Assembly: GCA_965218235.1 (NCBI GenBank) | Contig: OZ244595.1 | Coordinates: forward strand, 1-64,000 | From: CADCWK01 sp965218235 | Lineage (GTDB): Bacteria > Chloroflexota > Chloroflexia > Thermomicrobiales > UBA6265 | Length of the DNA: 64,000 nt | Direction of reading: 5' to 3' | In this document: positions 1 through 7,836 of the stretch, piece by piece | Layout: the number at the start of each line of letters is the position of its first letter | How positions within the stretch are numbered: the first letter of the stretch is position 1 | Translations under genes and position numbers: made by a program | The notes under the pieces: generated by a model | Told to the model about the DNA's origin: nothing | Database searches by the model: none | The model's input: only the letters and a program-made list of their open reading frames with translations

Positions 1-13
1 GGAGGCCGAGTAC

Positions 14-553
14 GTGTACGACCAGGAGCCCACCCGCGAGTCACCGCCCCGGCCGAGCATCGCGCCCCAGGGTGGCGGATTCCCCGCCTACGCCCGGGAA
101 TCCGCCGGTCAACCGATCGGAGCAGGGATGGACAACGACCCCTCGCCCTACGTCGCCAGCCAGCCGACCAGCGTCGTCGCCGCCGACACGATCTGGCGCG
201 GCGACATGGAGTCTAACGGCGACGTACACATCCACGGCCAGTTCCAGGGCACCGTCACGGCTCGCACCGATATCTTCGTCTCCGAGGACGCCGAGGCGGA
301 TGCGACGCTGGTCGCCAACTCGATCGTCATCGCTGGCAACGTCAAGGGCGTCATCCGGGCGTCGACTCGGCTGGAGATCCTGGCGCAGGGCCGGATCAAC
401 GGCGAGATCATCGCGCCGACGGTTGTCGCCCATGATGGCTCGCGGGTCAATGCGACCGTCCGGATGACGCTGACCGCGGAGGAGCAGGCTGGAACGCCGC
501 CCCGTGTCAGCACATCCAACCGGCGGACCAGCCGCTCGGGCGTCCGCTACTAG
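14..553 (+). CDS. Bactofilin family protein (first of two), possibly 5'-incomplete
   Basis: Bactofilins are small right-handed beta-helix proteins that polymerise without nucleotide into membrane-associated filaments and organise envelope processes. Residues about 55-155 carry the typical succession of short Gly/Val/Ile-rich turns (for example GDVHIHGQFQGTV and GNVKGVIRA), flanked by a polar Pro-rich N-terminus and a basic Ser/Arg tail. The GTG at 14 follows GGAGG at 1-5 at good spacing, but the frame is open to the window edge, so a start further upstream cannot be excluded. A second bactofilin begins 60 nt downstream, suggesting one transcript. The family call is firm; the specific cellular role is unknown. 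Confidence 0.85.
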   Translation: MYDQEPTRESPPRPSIAPQGGGFPAYARESAGQPIGAGMDNDPSPYVASQPTSVVAADTIWRGDMESNGDVHIHGQFQGTVTARTDIFVSEDAEADATLVANSIVIAGNVKGVIRASTRLEILAQGRINGEIIAPTVVAHDGSRVNATVRMTLTAEEQAGTPPRVSTSNRRTSRSGVRY

Positions 554-613
554 CCGACCTGAGTCGGCTCCTTCTCCGGGGCCGTTGTCAGAAACCGCTA
601 CAGGAGTCGCACC

Positions 614-1300
614 ATGTCCACACGCACCGCGCCAACCAGCGCCTACGACGCCGGCCGCAACCAGGCCTTCGATGCCGCCGAGGCCCTTAGCCTTATCGAT
701 CGTCACTCCGCGTTCGACGGGACCTACCGCTCCAGCCGTGACCTTCGGATCGAGGGCCAGGTCAAGGGGACGATCGAGTGCCGTGGGACGCTGCACGTCG
801 CGCAAGGTGCCGAGGTCGACGCGCACGTCGAGGCCGAGAACATCGTCGTCGCCGGCGAGCTGAGCGGTGAGATCGTCTGCCGTGGCCGCCTCCAACTCAT
901 GCCGACCGGGCGTCTCCGGGGCAAGGTCTCGACCCAGACGCTGGTCATCAACGAGGGGGCCATCTACGAAGGCCAGCTCGAGATGATGAGCCCGGAGACC
1001 GGGACCCGGCTCGCCTCCCTCTCGGCCGCGCCGCGCCCGATCGCTCCGGTGGCGACTCCGGCTCCGCAGCCGATCCAGGGACCTCAGCCCTCGGTTCAGG
1101 CTCCGTCCGGTTCCCCCGACACTGACGCACCGCCGCAGGCTCCGCAGCCACTCGCCGCTCCGGCCGACCTTCGCTCACGAATGGATCAGAACGCCGGCGG
1201 CGCGGGCGGAACGAGTACGTTCATCCGGCGCTTCGGTGGCCCGGAGACTCCCTGGGACGGCCGCCAGGAGGACGAGGCCGACGAGGACGAGGAGAAGTAA
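614..1300 (+). CDS. Bactofilin family protein (second of two)
   Basis: A second polymer-forming bactofilin. Residues about 34-130 contain the beta-helix repeats (DLRIEGQVKGTIECRG, ENIVVAGELSGEIVCRG). They are followed by an Ala/Pro-rich low-complexity linker (about 135-190) and a strongly acidic end (DEADEDEEK). The two paralogues differ mainly in their tails, a pattern expected of co-polymerising bactofilins with different partners; co-assembly here is inference. The ATG at 614 is preceded by AGGAG at 601-605. It sits between the first bactofilin and a membrane SH3 protein. Confidence 0.88.
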   Translation: MSTRTAPTSAYDAGRNQAFDAAEALSLIDRHSAFDGTYRSSRDLRIEGQVKGTIECRGTLHVAQGAEVDAHVEAENIVVAGELSGEIVCRGRLQLMPTGRLRGKVSTQTLVINEGAIYEGQLEMMSPETGTRLASLSAAPRPIAPVATPAPQPIQGPQPSVQAPSGSPDTDAPPQAPQPLAAPADLRSRMDQNAGGAGGTSTFIRRFGGPETPWDGRQEDEADEDEEK

Positions 1301-1357
1301 TCCGGTCACGGTCCACCGTGCTGGCGGGGTTTCGGCTCCGGACAGTCCGGACTTTCT

Positions 1358-1366
1358 TGCTATACT
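1358..1366 (+). promoter_or_regulatory. Extended -10 promoter element
   Basis: TGC followed by TATACT (1361-1366), an extended -10 match with no good -35 box. It lies about 100 nt upstream of the SH3 protein start at 1469 and could give that gene its own transcript. An identical TGC-TATACT occurs before rpsB. Confidence 0.5.
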
Positions 1367-1468
1367 CCCGAAACTGACGTCCGGCGAGTTCCGTTTGGCT
1401 CCCCTCCCCGATCGGCCGCGTGCGGTCCGTTTCTGGCGGACCTGACCGGCTGAACCGCCGGACGACCC

Positions 1469-2515
1469 ATGCTCACCGAAACGCTGCCGACCCGCACCCG
1501 GCCAACCGGGGCAGCCCAGGAGGCAAGATTGGACCGCAGCTCCTCGACCGCACCGACCACCGACCACCAGCCGACGACGTGGCCGGAGCACCGGGAGGCG
1601 CCGGGTGGTCCGACGAGCCGCGGTCCTGGGAGCCTCCCCGGAAACCCGGTCACGTCGGGCAATCCGGCACCGAGTCGCCTCGGGCGAGCGTTTCGTCGTC
1701 TCAGTTCCGCTGGTGGACCGGTGATCAGTGGTGAGCCGGCCTACAGTACCGGTGGCGGCTTTCGCTCGGCCAACCGGCCGGAACCACCAGTTCGGAATGG
1801 GCCGAACATGCCGAGCCGAGGCGGCGGTCCGCCGACTGGCGGTGGAACTGGCGGCGGTGGACCCAGGATGCCGCGCGGTGGCAGCAATCCCGGCCCGCGG
1901 CCACAGCGGTACTGGACGGACTACCTCCGCATCGCACTGCCGATCATCGGCCTGATCCTCATGCTCAGCGTCTTCATCTTCTGGGTTGGCAGCATCATCA
2001 ATGGCAACGATGGCAACGGTGCCGTGACGCCGACCGGGGAGGTCGCACTCTCAACCACGACACCGGTCCCCGGCGCGGCGAACAACGTGACCGCGACGGT
2101 TGCTCCGGCCCAGTCCGCCGCGGCCAGCTCGGCCGGCGACGGTGGCTCCAGCCCAACGGAAGCGGCCAGCGAGCAACCGACCGCCGAGCCGACCACAGCG
2201 CCCGACGCGGCCGCGTCAACGGCGCCGGACCAGCAGCCAACCGACCAGCCCTCCCCGGATGAAGCGCCAACGGAAACGCCCGGCAGCGGGGCAGCGGCCT
2301 TCGCGGTTGACGACGCCGTCGTCACGACCGAATCGGTCAACCTTCGAAGCGTAGCCGCCAGCACGGACGAGGGAACGATCATCAGAATCCTTGACGCCGG
2401 AGCGGATTTGACCATCATCGGCGAACCGGAGAACGACGGCGAGTTCAACTGGTATCCGGTCTCCGATGCTGACGGTAAAGGGTACGTCCGGGAGGATTAC
2501 CTGAAAGCGGCGTAG
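1469..2515 (+). CDS. Membrane-anchored SH3-domain protein
   Basis: A 348-residue protein in three parts: a basic Pro/Gly/Arg-rich disordered N-terminus (1-150), one transmembrane helix (about 154-177, IALPIIGLILMLSVFIFWV), and an outside part made of a Thr/Ala/Pro/Ser-rich stalk (180-275) ending in a bacterial SH3-type domain (about 276-348; VNLRSVAASTDEG and the GYVREDYL end). SH3b domains generally bind cell-wall or surface polymers. The gene follows two bactofilins, so a role linking an internal filament to the envelope is possible but inferred. The start is uncertain: ATG 1469 gives the longest form, and an internal ATG near 1808 would keep the helix and outside domain. Confidence 0.75.
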   Translation: MLTETLPTRTRPTGAAQEARLDRSSSTAPTTDHQPTTWPEHREAPGGPTSRGPGSLPGNPVTSGNPAPSRLGRAFRRLSSAGGPVISGEPAYSTGGGFRSANRPEPPVRNGPNMPSRGGGPPTGGGTGGGGPRMPRGGSNPGPRPQRYWTDYLRIALPIIGLILMLSVFIFWVGSIINGNDGNGAVTPTGEVALSTTTPVPGAANNVTATVAPAQSAAASSAGDGGSSPTEAASEQPTAEPTTAPDAAASTAPDQQPTDQPSPDEAPTETPGSGAAAFAVDDAVVTTESVNLRSVAASTDEGTIIRILDAGADLTIIGEPENDGEFNWYPVSDADGKGYVREDYLKAA

Positions 2516-2595
2516 CTGAACCCGGATGACCGCGAAATTGTGGACCTGGTATCGCGCTGGGTCCACGTCCGAGTTTCCGGCCGAGCGATCCGTCG

Positions 2596-2604
2596 TGCTA
2601 TACT
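2596..2604 (+). promoter_or_regulatory. Extended -10 promoter of the rpsB operon
   Basis: TGC (2596-2598) followed by TATACT (2599-2604). Transcription from about 2611 would leave an untranslated leader of roughly 128 nt before rpsB, long enough for the S2-dependent autogenous control known for rpsB-tsf leaders in other bacteria. No -35 close to TTGACA is visible. Confidence 0.6.
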
Positions 2605-2738
2605 CTCCGGCGGTCTTGCCTGGCAGGACCGTCCAATTCGCACGCGTTGCGACGGAGCGCGGGGTGCCACGGTTGTCGCGTGGACCGGGCCCGGCTGACC
2701 AGCGCGGAGGCAACAACCACACCCAGGGAGAACGACTC

Positions 2739-3806
2739 ATGGTCGCAACCGCGTCCGAGCGCCCGGAGGCTGCCGAACAGGCAACCCCGGCCGCTCCAGC
2801 ACCATTCCGTCAGGTCAGCACCTTCGGCCAGCCCCGCCCGCAGGCCCTCCGCCTGCTGCTGGAGGCCGGCGTCCACTTCGGACACCAGTCCAAGCGCTGG
2901 AACCCGAAGATGAAGCCCTACATCTTCACCGAGCGCAACGGCATTCACATCCTCGACCTCCAGCAGACCGTCTACCGGCTCGAGGATTCGCAGAAGTTCA
3001 TCTCCGACATCACCGCCCGCGGTGGGAAGATCCTGTTCGTCGGCACCAAGAAGCAGGCATCGGACATCATCCAGCGCGAGGCCGAGCGCTCCGGCCAGTT
3101 CTTCATCAACCGGCGCTGGATGGGCGGCACGCTGACGAACTTCGTCACGATCCGCGCCCGCCTCCGGGTCCTGAAGAACCTGCAGGGTCAGCTCGAGCGC
3201 GGCGAGTTCGAGTACCTGCCCAAGCAGGAAGCCGCCAAGAAGCTCCATGAGCTGGAGAAGCTCGAGAAGAGCCTCGGCGGGATGCGCGACATGACGCAGC
3301 TCCCCGGCGCGGTCTTCATCATCGATACCAAGCGCGAGCACCTCGCGGTCGAAGAGGCTCGCCGCCTCAAGATCCCGATCATCGCGCTGACCGACTCCAA
3401 CGCCGACCCCGACGACGCCGACTTCGTCATTCCGGCCAACGACGACGCGATCAGGGCGCTCCGGCTGCTAGCCGCAAGCATCTCCGACGCCGCGATTGAC
3501 GGCCAGGCCCGCTTCGAGAGCCGGGGCGCCGATCAGGCCCAGCAGAACGAGGGCCAGCGCGGCCGCCGGGGCGATGCCCCGATCACCGCCGAGACCTTCG
3601 CCAGCCGCCCGGCCCCGCAGAACCAGGGGCAGCGCACCCGCCAGGCTCCTGCCCAGCCTGCGGTCGCTCCCACCCAGCCTGCCGCTGCCCAGCCGGCTGC
3701 CGCTACTCCGGCCCAGCCCGCCGCTCCAGCCGAGGTGACCGCGCCGGCCGCGGCCGCCGAGGCCGTCCCGGCCGCCCAGACGGCACCCGAGCCGACCGAG
3801 GCTTAG
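2739..3806 (+). CDS. rpsB: 30S ribosomal protein S2 with long C-terminal extension
   Basis: S2 of the small ribosomal subunit, needed for S1 binding and initiation. The S2 signature starts near residue 38 (LLLEAGVHFGHQ, RWNPKMKPYIF) and runs through GTKKQASDII, NRRWMGGTLTNF and PIIALTDSNADP to about residue 265. The protein has 355 residues, against about 230-260 in most bacteria. The excess is a 35-residue leader and a roughly 90-residue Ala/Pro/Gln-rich tail without predicted fold. ATG 2739 is chosen because it follows AGGGAG; the longer open frame upstream overlaps the leader. tsf follows after 98 nt, the standard rpsB-tsf pair. Confidence 0.97.
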   Translation: MVATASERPEAAEQATPAAPAPFRQVSTFGQPRPQALRLLLEAGVHFGHQSKRWNPKMKPYIFTERNGIHILDLQQTVYRLEDSQKFISDITARGGKILFVGTKKQASDIIQREAERSGQFFINRRWMGGTLTNFVTIRARLRVLKNLQGQLERGEFEYLPKQEAAKKLHELEKLEKSLGGMRDMTQLPGAVFIIDTKREHLAVEEARRLKIPIIALTDSNADPDDADFVIPANDDAIRALRLLAASISDAAIDGQARFESRGADQAQQNEGQRGRRGDAPITAETFASRPAPQNQGQRTRQAPAQPAVAPTQPAAAQPAAATPAQPAAPAEVTAPAAAAEAVPAAQTAPEPTEA

Positions 3807-3904
3807 TGCGCGACCGGGTCGATTTCGCCGGATCGGGCTATCACCGTCCGATCCGGTCCGGGACCAACAACAAGCAGCCACCGATACCGACAGGGAGGAA
3901 CACG

Positions 3905-4471
3905 ATGGTCATCACGGCAGATCAGGTCAAGGCGCTCCGGGAGAAGACCGGCGCCGGAATCATGGACAGCAAGCGCGCCCTGCAGGAGTCCGAGGGCGAC
4001 ATGGGCCGGGCCGAGACCCTGCTTCAGACCCAGGGTCTGACGAAGGCCGGCAAGAAGGGCGACCGGGTCGCCCTCCAGGGCGTGATCGAGCCCTACGTCC
4101 ACGGTGGCCGGATCGGCGCTCTGGTCGAAGTCAACTGCGAGACCGACTTCGTCGCCCGCACGCCGGACTTTAAGACGCTGGCCCACGACATCGCCATGCA
4201 GGTCGCGGCGATGAACCCGCGCTACGTCGCGAAGGACGACGTCCCGGAGGGCGATTACGCCGGCCTCGAGAGCGAGTTCGGCTCCCGCGACGACGCGGTC
4301 AAGGCCGTCGTCCTGCTGGAGCAGCCGTTCATCCGCGACGGCAAGACCACAATCGGCGATCTGGTCAAGAACGGGATCGCCAAGCTGGGCGAGAACATCC
4401 AGGTCAGCCGCTTCTCCCGCTTCGAGGTCGGCGCCGACCGCCCGGCCGCCGGCCAGGCCGTCGACGCCTAG
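3905..4471 (+). CDS. tsf: Translation elongation factor Ts
   Basis: The guanine-nucleotide exchange factor for EF-Tu. It begins with the EF-Ts N-terminal helical domain (VKALREKTGAGIMDSKRAL, residues 8-26) and contains the second signature VNCETDFVAR near residues 76-85. At 188 residues it belongs to the short form with a single core subdomain, as in Thermus, and not the 280-residue enterobacterial form. The start ATG 3905 has AGGGAGG 6-8 nt upstream. It is co-transcribed with rpsB, and a hairpin follows the stop codon. Confidence 0.97.
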   Translation: MVITADQVKALREKTGAGIMDSKRALQESEGDMGRAETLLQTQGLTKAGKKGDRVALQGVIEPYVHGGRIGALVEVNCETDFVARTPDFKTLAHDIAMQVAAMNPRYVAKDDVPEGDYAGLESEFGSRDDAVKAVVLLEQPFIRDGKTTIGDLVKNGIAKLGENIQVSRFSRFEVGADRPAAGQAVDA

Positions 4472-4490
4472 ACCAATTTGGCTACAGGTC

Positions 4491-4533
4491 ATGGGGACGG
4501 GTGCATCGCATGGGCGATCGCTCCCGTCCCCAT
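4491..4533 (+). terminator. Hairpin between tsf and pyrH
   Basis: ATGGGGACGGG (4491-4501) pairs perfectly with CCCGTCCCCAT (4523-4533) around a 21-nt loop. There is no U-tract. It could be an attenuator or processing site separating rpsB-tsf from pyrH-frr expression. Confidence 0.55.
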
Positions 4534-4551
4534 CGTCGCGAAGGACTGTCC

Positions 4552-5283
4552 ATGACCAGCGTGTTCAGCCGCGTCCTCCTGAAGGTAAGTGGCGAGGCGT
4601 TGATGGGCAACGCCCACTACGGGATCGACCCGACGGTGATCGTCTCGGTCGCCCGGCAGATCAGGCAGATCGCCAGCCTCGACACCCAGGTCGCCGTCGT
4701 CATCGGCGGCGGTAACATCTTCCGCGGGCTCTCGGCCAGCAGCCAGGGGATGGACCGGGCGACCGCTGATTACATGGGGATGGTCGCGACGGTCCTCAAT
4801 GGGCTCGCCCTGCAGGACGGCCTCGAGAAGGTCGGCACCGAGAGCCGGGTCATGACCGCCATCCAGATGCATGAGGTCGCCGAACCGTACATCCGGCGTC
4901 GGGCGCTGCGGCACATGGAGAAGGGGCGTGTCGTCGTCCTCGCGGCCGGGACCGGCAATCCCTACTTCACGACCGACACGGCCGCCGCCCTCCGGGCGCT
5001 CGAGCTGGACGCGGACGTCCTGTTGATGGCCAAGAACGGGGTCGATGGGGTCTACTCCGATGATCCCCGCACGAACCCGGCTGCGGAGCGGTATCCTCAG
5101 ATCAGCCACCAGGAGGCCCTGGAGCGGGACCTGAAGGTGATGGATGCCTCGGCGCTCGCGCTCTGCCGTGACAACAACATGCCGATCCTCGTCTTCGATA
5201 TGAACGACCCGACCGCGATCGCCCGGGCCGTGGCTGGCGAGGAGGTCGGCACGATGGTCGGCGAGCGCCCCCGCGGCCGGTAG
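4552..5283 (+). CDS. pyrH: UMP kinase
   Basis: Phosphorylates UMP to UDP with ATP, in de novo pyrimidine synthesis. It belongs to the amino-acid-kinase fold: N-terminal LLKVSGEAL, the glycine loop VIGGGNIFRG, the bacterial UMPK segment ADYMGMVATVLNGLALQ, and KNGVDGVYSDDPR near the C-terminus. The length of 243 residues is normal. ATG 4552 is preferred over the in-frame GTG at 4501 because AAGGA lies 6 nt upstream and the fold starts immediately. frr follows 66 nt later, the usual order. Confidence 0.97.
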   Translation: MTSVFSRVLLKVSGEALMGNAHYGIDPTVIVSVARQIRQIASLDTQVAVVIGGGNIFRGLSASSQGMDRATADYMGMVATVLNGLALQDGLEKVGTESRVMTAIQMHEVAEPYIRRRALRHMEKGRVVVLAAGTGNPYFTTDTAAALRALELDADVLLMAKNGVDGVYSDDPRTNPAAERYPQISHQEALERDLKVMDASALALCRDNNMPILVFDMNDPTAIARAVAGEEVGTMVGERPRGR

Positions 5284-5349
5284 CGGCGCAGTCCATGCAG
5301 AACCAGACGACACCGGAACGACCCCGCCCGCCCAGACAAGGAGCGACCG

Positions 5350-5907
5350 ATGCTCAAGGACGTGCTCACGGATGCTGATTCACGGATGAACAAGGCGCTC
5401 GACGCGCTGCGCCGCGACCTCGACGGCGTCCGCACCGGACGAGCCTCCCCGGCGCTGGTCGACCGGATCACGATCGAGTCCTACGGGACGACCATGCCGC
5501 TCAATCAGGTGGCCGGCATCTCGGTCCCGGAGTCACGGATGCTGGTCATCCAGCCTTGGGACAAGGGCACGATCTCGGCGATCGAGAAGGCCATCCAGCG
5601 GTCCGACCTCGGGCTCAACCCGAACAATGACGGCTCGACCATCCGGATCAATCTGCCACCGCTGACCGAGGAGCGCCGCAAGCAGCTCGTCAAGGTCGTC
5701 CACAGCAACGTCGAGGACTCCAAGGTCGCCATCCGGAACATCCGCCGCGACGGGATGAGCACGCTCAAGGAACTGGGCGACGAGGGCGAGATCGGCGAGG
5801 ATGAGCGGACCCGCGGCAGCTCGCAACTCGACGACGTCACCAAACGCCACGTCGAGGAGGCTGACAAGATCGGGAAGGCCAAGGAACAGGAGATCCTCGA
5901 GTTCTAG
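5350..5907 (+). CDS. frr: Ribosome recycling factor
   Basis: Splits post-termination ribosomes together with EF-G. The 185-residue length is exactly that of the family. The sequence shows the helical arm start (MNKALDALRRDLDGVRTGRA), the hinge and domain II (LVIQPWDKGTISAIEKAI, near 70-90), PPLTEERRKQLVK, and the C-terminal helix with VRNIRRDG-type residues (AIRNIRRDGM) and a typical EEADKIGKAKEQEI end. AAGGAGCGACCG precedes ATG 5350. Confidence 0.98.
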   Translation: MLKDVLTDADSRMNKALDALRRDLDGVRTGRASPALVDRITIESYGTTMPLNQVAGISVPESRMLVIQPWDKGTISAIEKAIQRSDLGLNPNNDGSTIRINLPPLTEERRKQLVKVVHSNVEDSKVAIRNIRRDGMSTLKELGDEGEIGEDERTRGSSQLDDVTKRHVEEADKIGKAKEQEILEF

Positions 5908-6043
5908 CCACCGTCTCCCGTTCACCCAGTCCGATCGGACCAGGCGACTGTCATCGCACCAGCTCTTCTCCTTCCGGCCCAGTTGCGTCCGGATCCTGCT
6001 CTCGCATCGTCCATTCCGGACGATCGTCGTGACGGATAGATCG

Positions 6044-6877
6044 ATGGCCAGTTCGCGCGCGTCATCACAGCCAGCCACCCACCATCACTCCGCCCAGATG
6101 CACCACGCCCAGGACGACGCACCGGGGTGGGCGCACCTCGTCACGCCGGCCCCGGTCCAGACGGCGCAGCCCGTTCCAAAGCACATCGCCATGATCATGG
6201 ACGGCAACGGGCGCTGGGCCGCCGAGCGCGGTCTGCCCCGACTCACGGGTCATGAGCGCGGCACCGAGAACATTCGCCGGATCACGACCGCGGCGGCTGA
6301 AGCCGGCGTAGGCTACCTGACCCTGTGGGCCTTCTCGACCGAGAACTGGCGTCGCCCGCGGGAAGAGGTCGAGGGGATCATCCGCATCCTCGGGATGTGC
6401 CTCATCCGCGACGTCGACGAACTCCACCGCCAGGGTGTCCAGCTGCGGCACATCGGCAGCCTGGACGGGCTACCAGCCGAGTTGCGCCAGCAGGTCCTCG
6501 CCGCGATCGAGCTGACCCGGGCAAACGACCGGATCGTCCTGACCCTTGCCTTCAACTACGGTGGGCGCCAGGAAGTAGTTCAGGCCGTTCGCGAGATCGT
6601 CACGTCCGGCATCGCCCCCGAAGACATCACGGAGGATGTGATCTCCGCCCACCTCTACACCAACGGGATGCCGGACCCTGATCTGATCATCCGGACGTCC
6701 GGCGAGCACCGAACCAGCAACTTCATGGTCTGGCAGGGCGCCTACGCCGAGTTGTTCTTCACCCCGGTCTACTGGCCGGACTTCGGTCCCGATCACCTCC
6801 AGGCGGCGGTCGACGACTTCGCGCAGCGTGAGCGCCGCTTCGGCCATGTGACCGCCGTCGTCGCTCCACCCGATTAG
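6044..6877 (+). CDS. uppS: Isoprenyl transferase (undecaprenyl diphosphate synthase family)
   Basis: A cis-prenyltransferase that extends farnesyl diphosphate to the C55 lipid carrier used for peptidoglycan. The catalytic segment HIAMIMDGNGRWA is followed by GLPRLTGHERGTENIRRI, LWAFSTENWRRP, the conserved NYGG run, and DLIIRTSGEHRTSNFMVWQ. A Ser/His-rich N-terminal stretch of about 45 residues precedes the fold, so the true start may be ATG 6044 or ATG 6098; neither has a convincing ribosome-binding site. cdsA follows 10 nt after the stop, the normal neighbour. Confidence 0.94.
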   Translation: MASSRASSQPATHHHSAQMHHAQDDAPGWAHLVTPAPVQTAQPVPKHIAMIMDGNGRWAAERGLPRLTGHERGTENIRRITTAAAEAGVGYLTLWAFSTENWRRPREEVEGIIRILGMCLIRDVDELHRQGVQLRHIGSLDGLPAELRQQVLAAIELTRANDRIVLTLAFNYGGRQEVVQAVREIVTSGIAPEDITEDVISAHLYTNGMPDPDLIIRTSGEHRTSNFMVWQGAYAELFFTPVYWPDFGPDHLQAAVDDFAQRERRFGHVTAVVAPPD

Positions 6878-6887
6878 CGAGGACTTC

Positions 6888-7793
6888 GTGCGTGACCGAC
6901 TGATGAGCTCGATCGGCGTCGTCGGCGTCGGGCTGGTCGCCCTGCTGCTCGGTGGTCCGGTCTATGCCGTGGTAATGCTCCTCATCGGGCTGGTCGCCTA
7001 CAACGAGTTCCGCCGCCTGGCAACGCGGATCGGGCTGGCCGCCTCGGCCCTCGGCTACGGGATCATCGTTGCCGCCGCTCTGGCCGGTTACGTTGACAAC
7101 CGCTCGGTGATGTTCGGCGTGGTCACCTTTGCCGCCTTGGTCCCGATCGGAGTCGGCGTGTTTCACGCCAGCCGGCATCCGGTCCAGACTGGGCCCGACT
7201 CGCTGGGCTCTCCGATTGGGCTCGGCGCCTGGGCCGCGACGACCTGCGGTTCCCTGTTCGTCGCGGTCCCGACGATGCTGGCGATCAGTCTGCGCCAGCG
7301 CCCCAGTGGCGGCGAGGCGCCGTGGCTGGAGAGGCTTGCGAACACGCTCGCCCTGGGGTGGGACGGCCGGCCAAGCGGGCTCGGCTGGGTCTTCACCTTC
7401 ACACTGATCGGCTGGTTCAGCGATAGCGGAGCCTACCTGATCGGCCGGCGCTGGGGCCGTCATCCGCTCGCCCCGACTGTGAGCCCAAAGAAGACGATCG
7501 AGGGCGCCGCCGGTGGACTGATCGGGGCCGCCCTCGCCGCGACAGTCGGGATCACCCTTTTCGAACTCGACTGCCCACCCCTGCTTGCCGTCGTGATCGG
7601 GCTTGTCCTTGGCGCGATCGGTATGCTCGGCGACCTGGGGGAGTCGCTGATCAAGCGGCAGGCCGGCGTCAAGGACAGCGGAACGCTCATCCCCGGTCAC
7701 GGCGGCATCCTCGATCGGTTCGACGCGATGTACGTCATCCTGGCGGCTGGCTGGTTCGTCGTCGAGTTCGTCAACTGGTTCGTCGAACGGTAG
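6888..7793 (+). CDS. cdsA: Phosphatidate cytidylyltransferase
   Basis: Makes CDP-diacylglycerol from phosphatidate and CTP, the branch point of phospholipid synthesis. The integral membrane protein has 301 residues with multiple hydrophobic helices. It ends in the CdsA signature SLIKRQAGVKDSGTLIPGHG followed by GILDRFD (residues about 248-276), preceded by SPKKTIEGAAGG. GTG 6888 follows GAGGA and starts 10 nt after uppS. The next gene, dxr, continues the same operon. Confidence 0.96.
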   Translation: MRDRLMSSIGVVGVGLVALLLGGPVYAVVMLLIGLVAYNEFRRLATRIGLAASALGYGIIVAAALAGYVDNRSVMFGVVTFAALVPIGVGVFHASRHPVQTGPDSLGSPIGLGAWAATTCGSLFVAVPTMLAISLRQRPSGGEAPWLERLANTLALGWDGRPSGLGWVFTFTLIGWFSDSGAYLIGRRWGRHPLAPTVSPKKTIEGAAGGLIGAALAATVGITLFELDCPPLLAVVIGLVLGAIGMLGDLGESLIKRQAGVKDSGTLIPGHGGILDRFDAMYVILAAGWFVVEFVNWFVER

Positions 7794-7836
7794 CCGATTG
7801 CCGCCGGGACACCGGCCACGACCAAGGAGATCCGTC

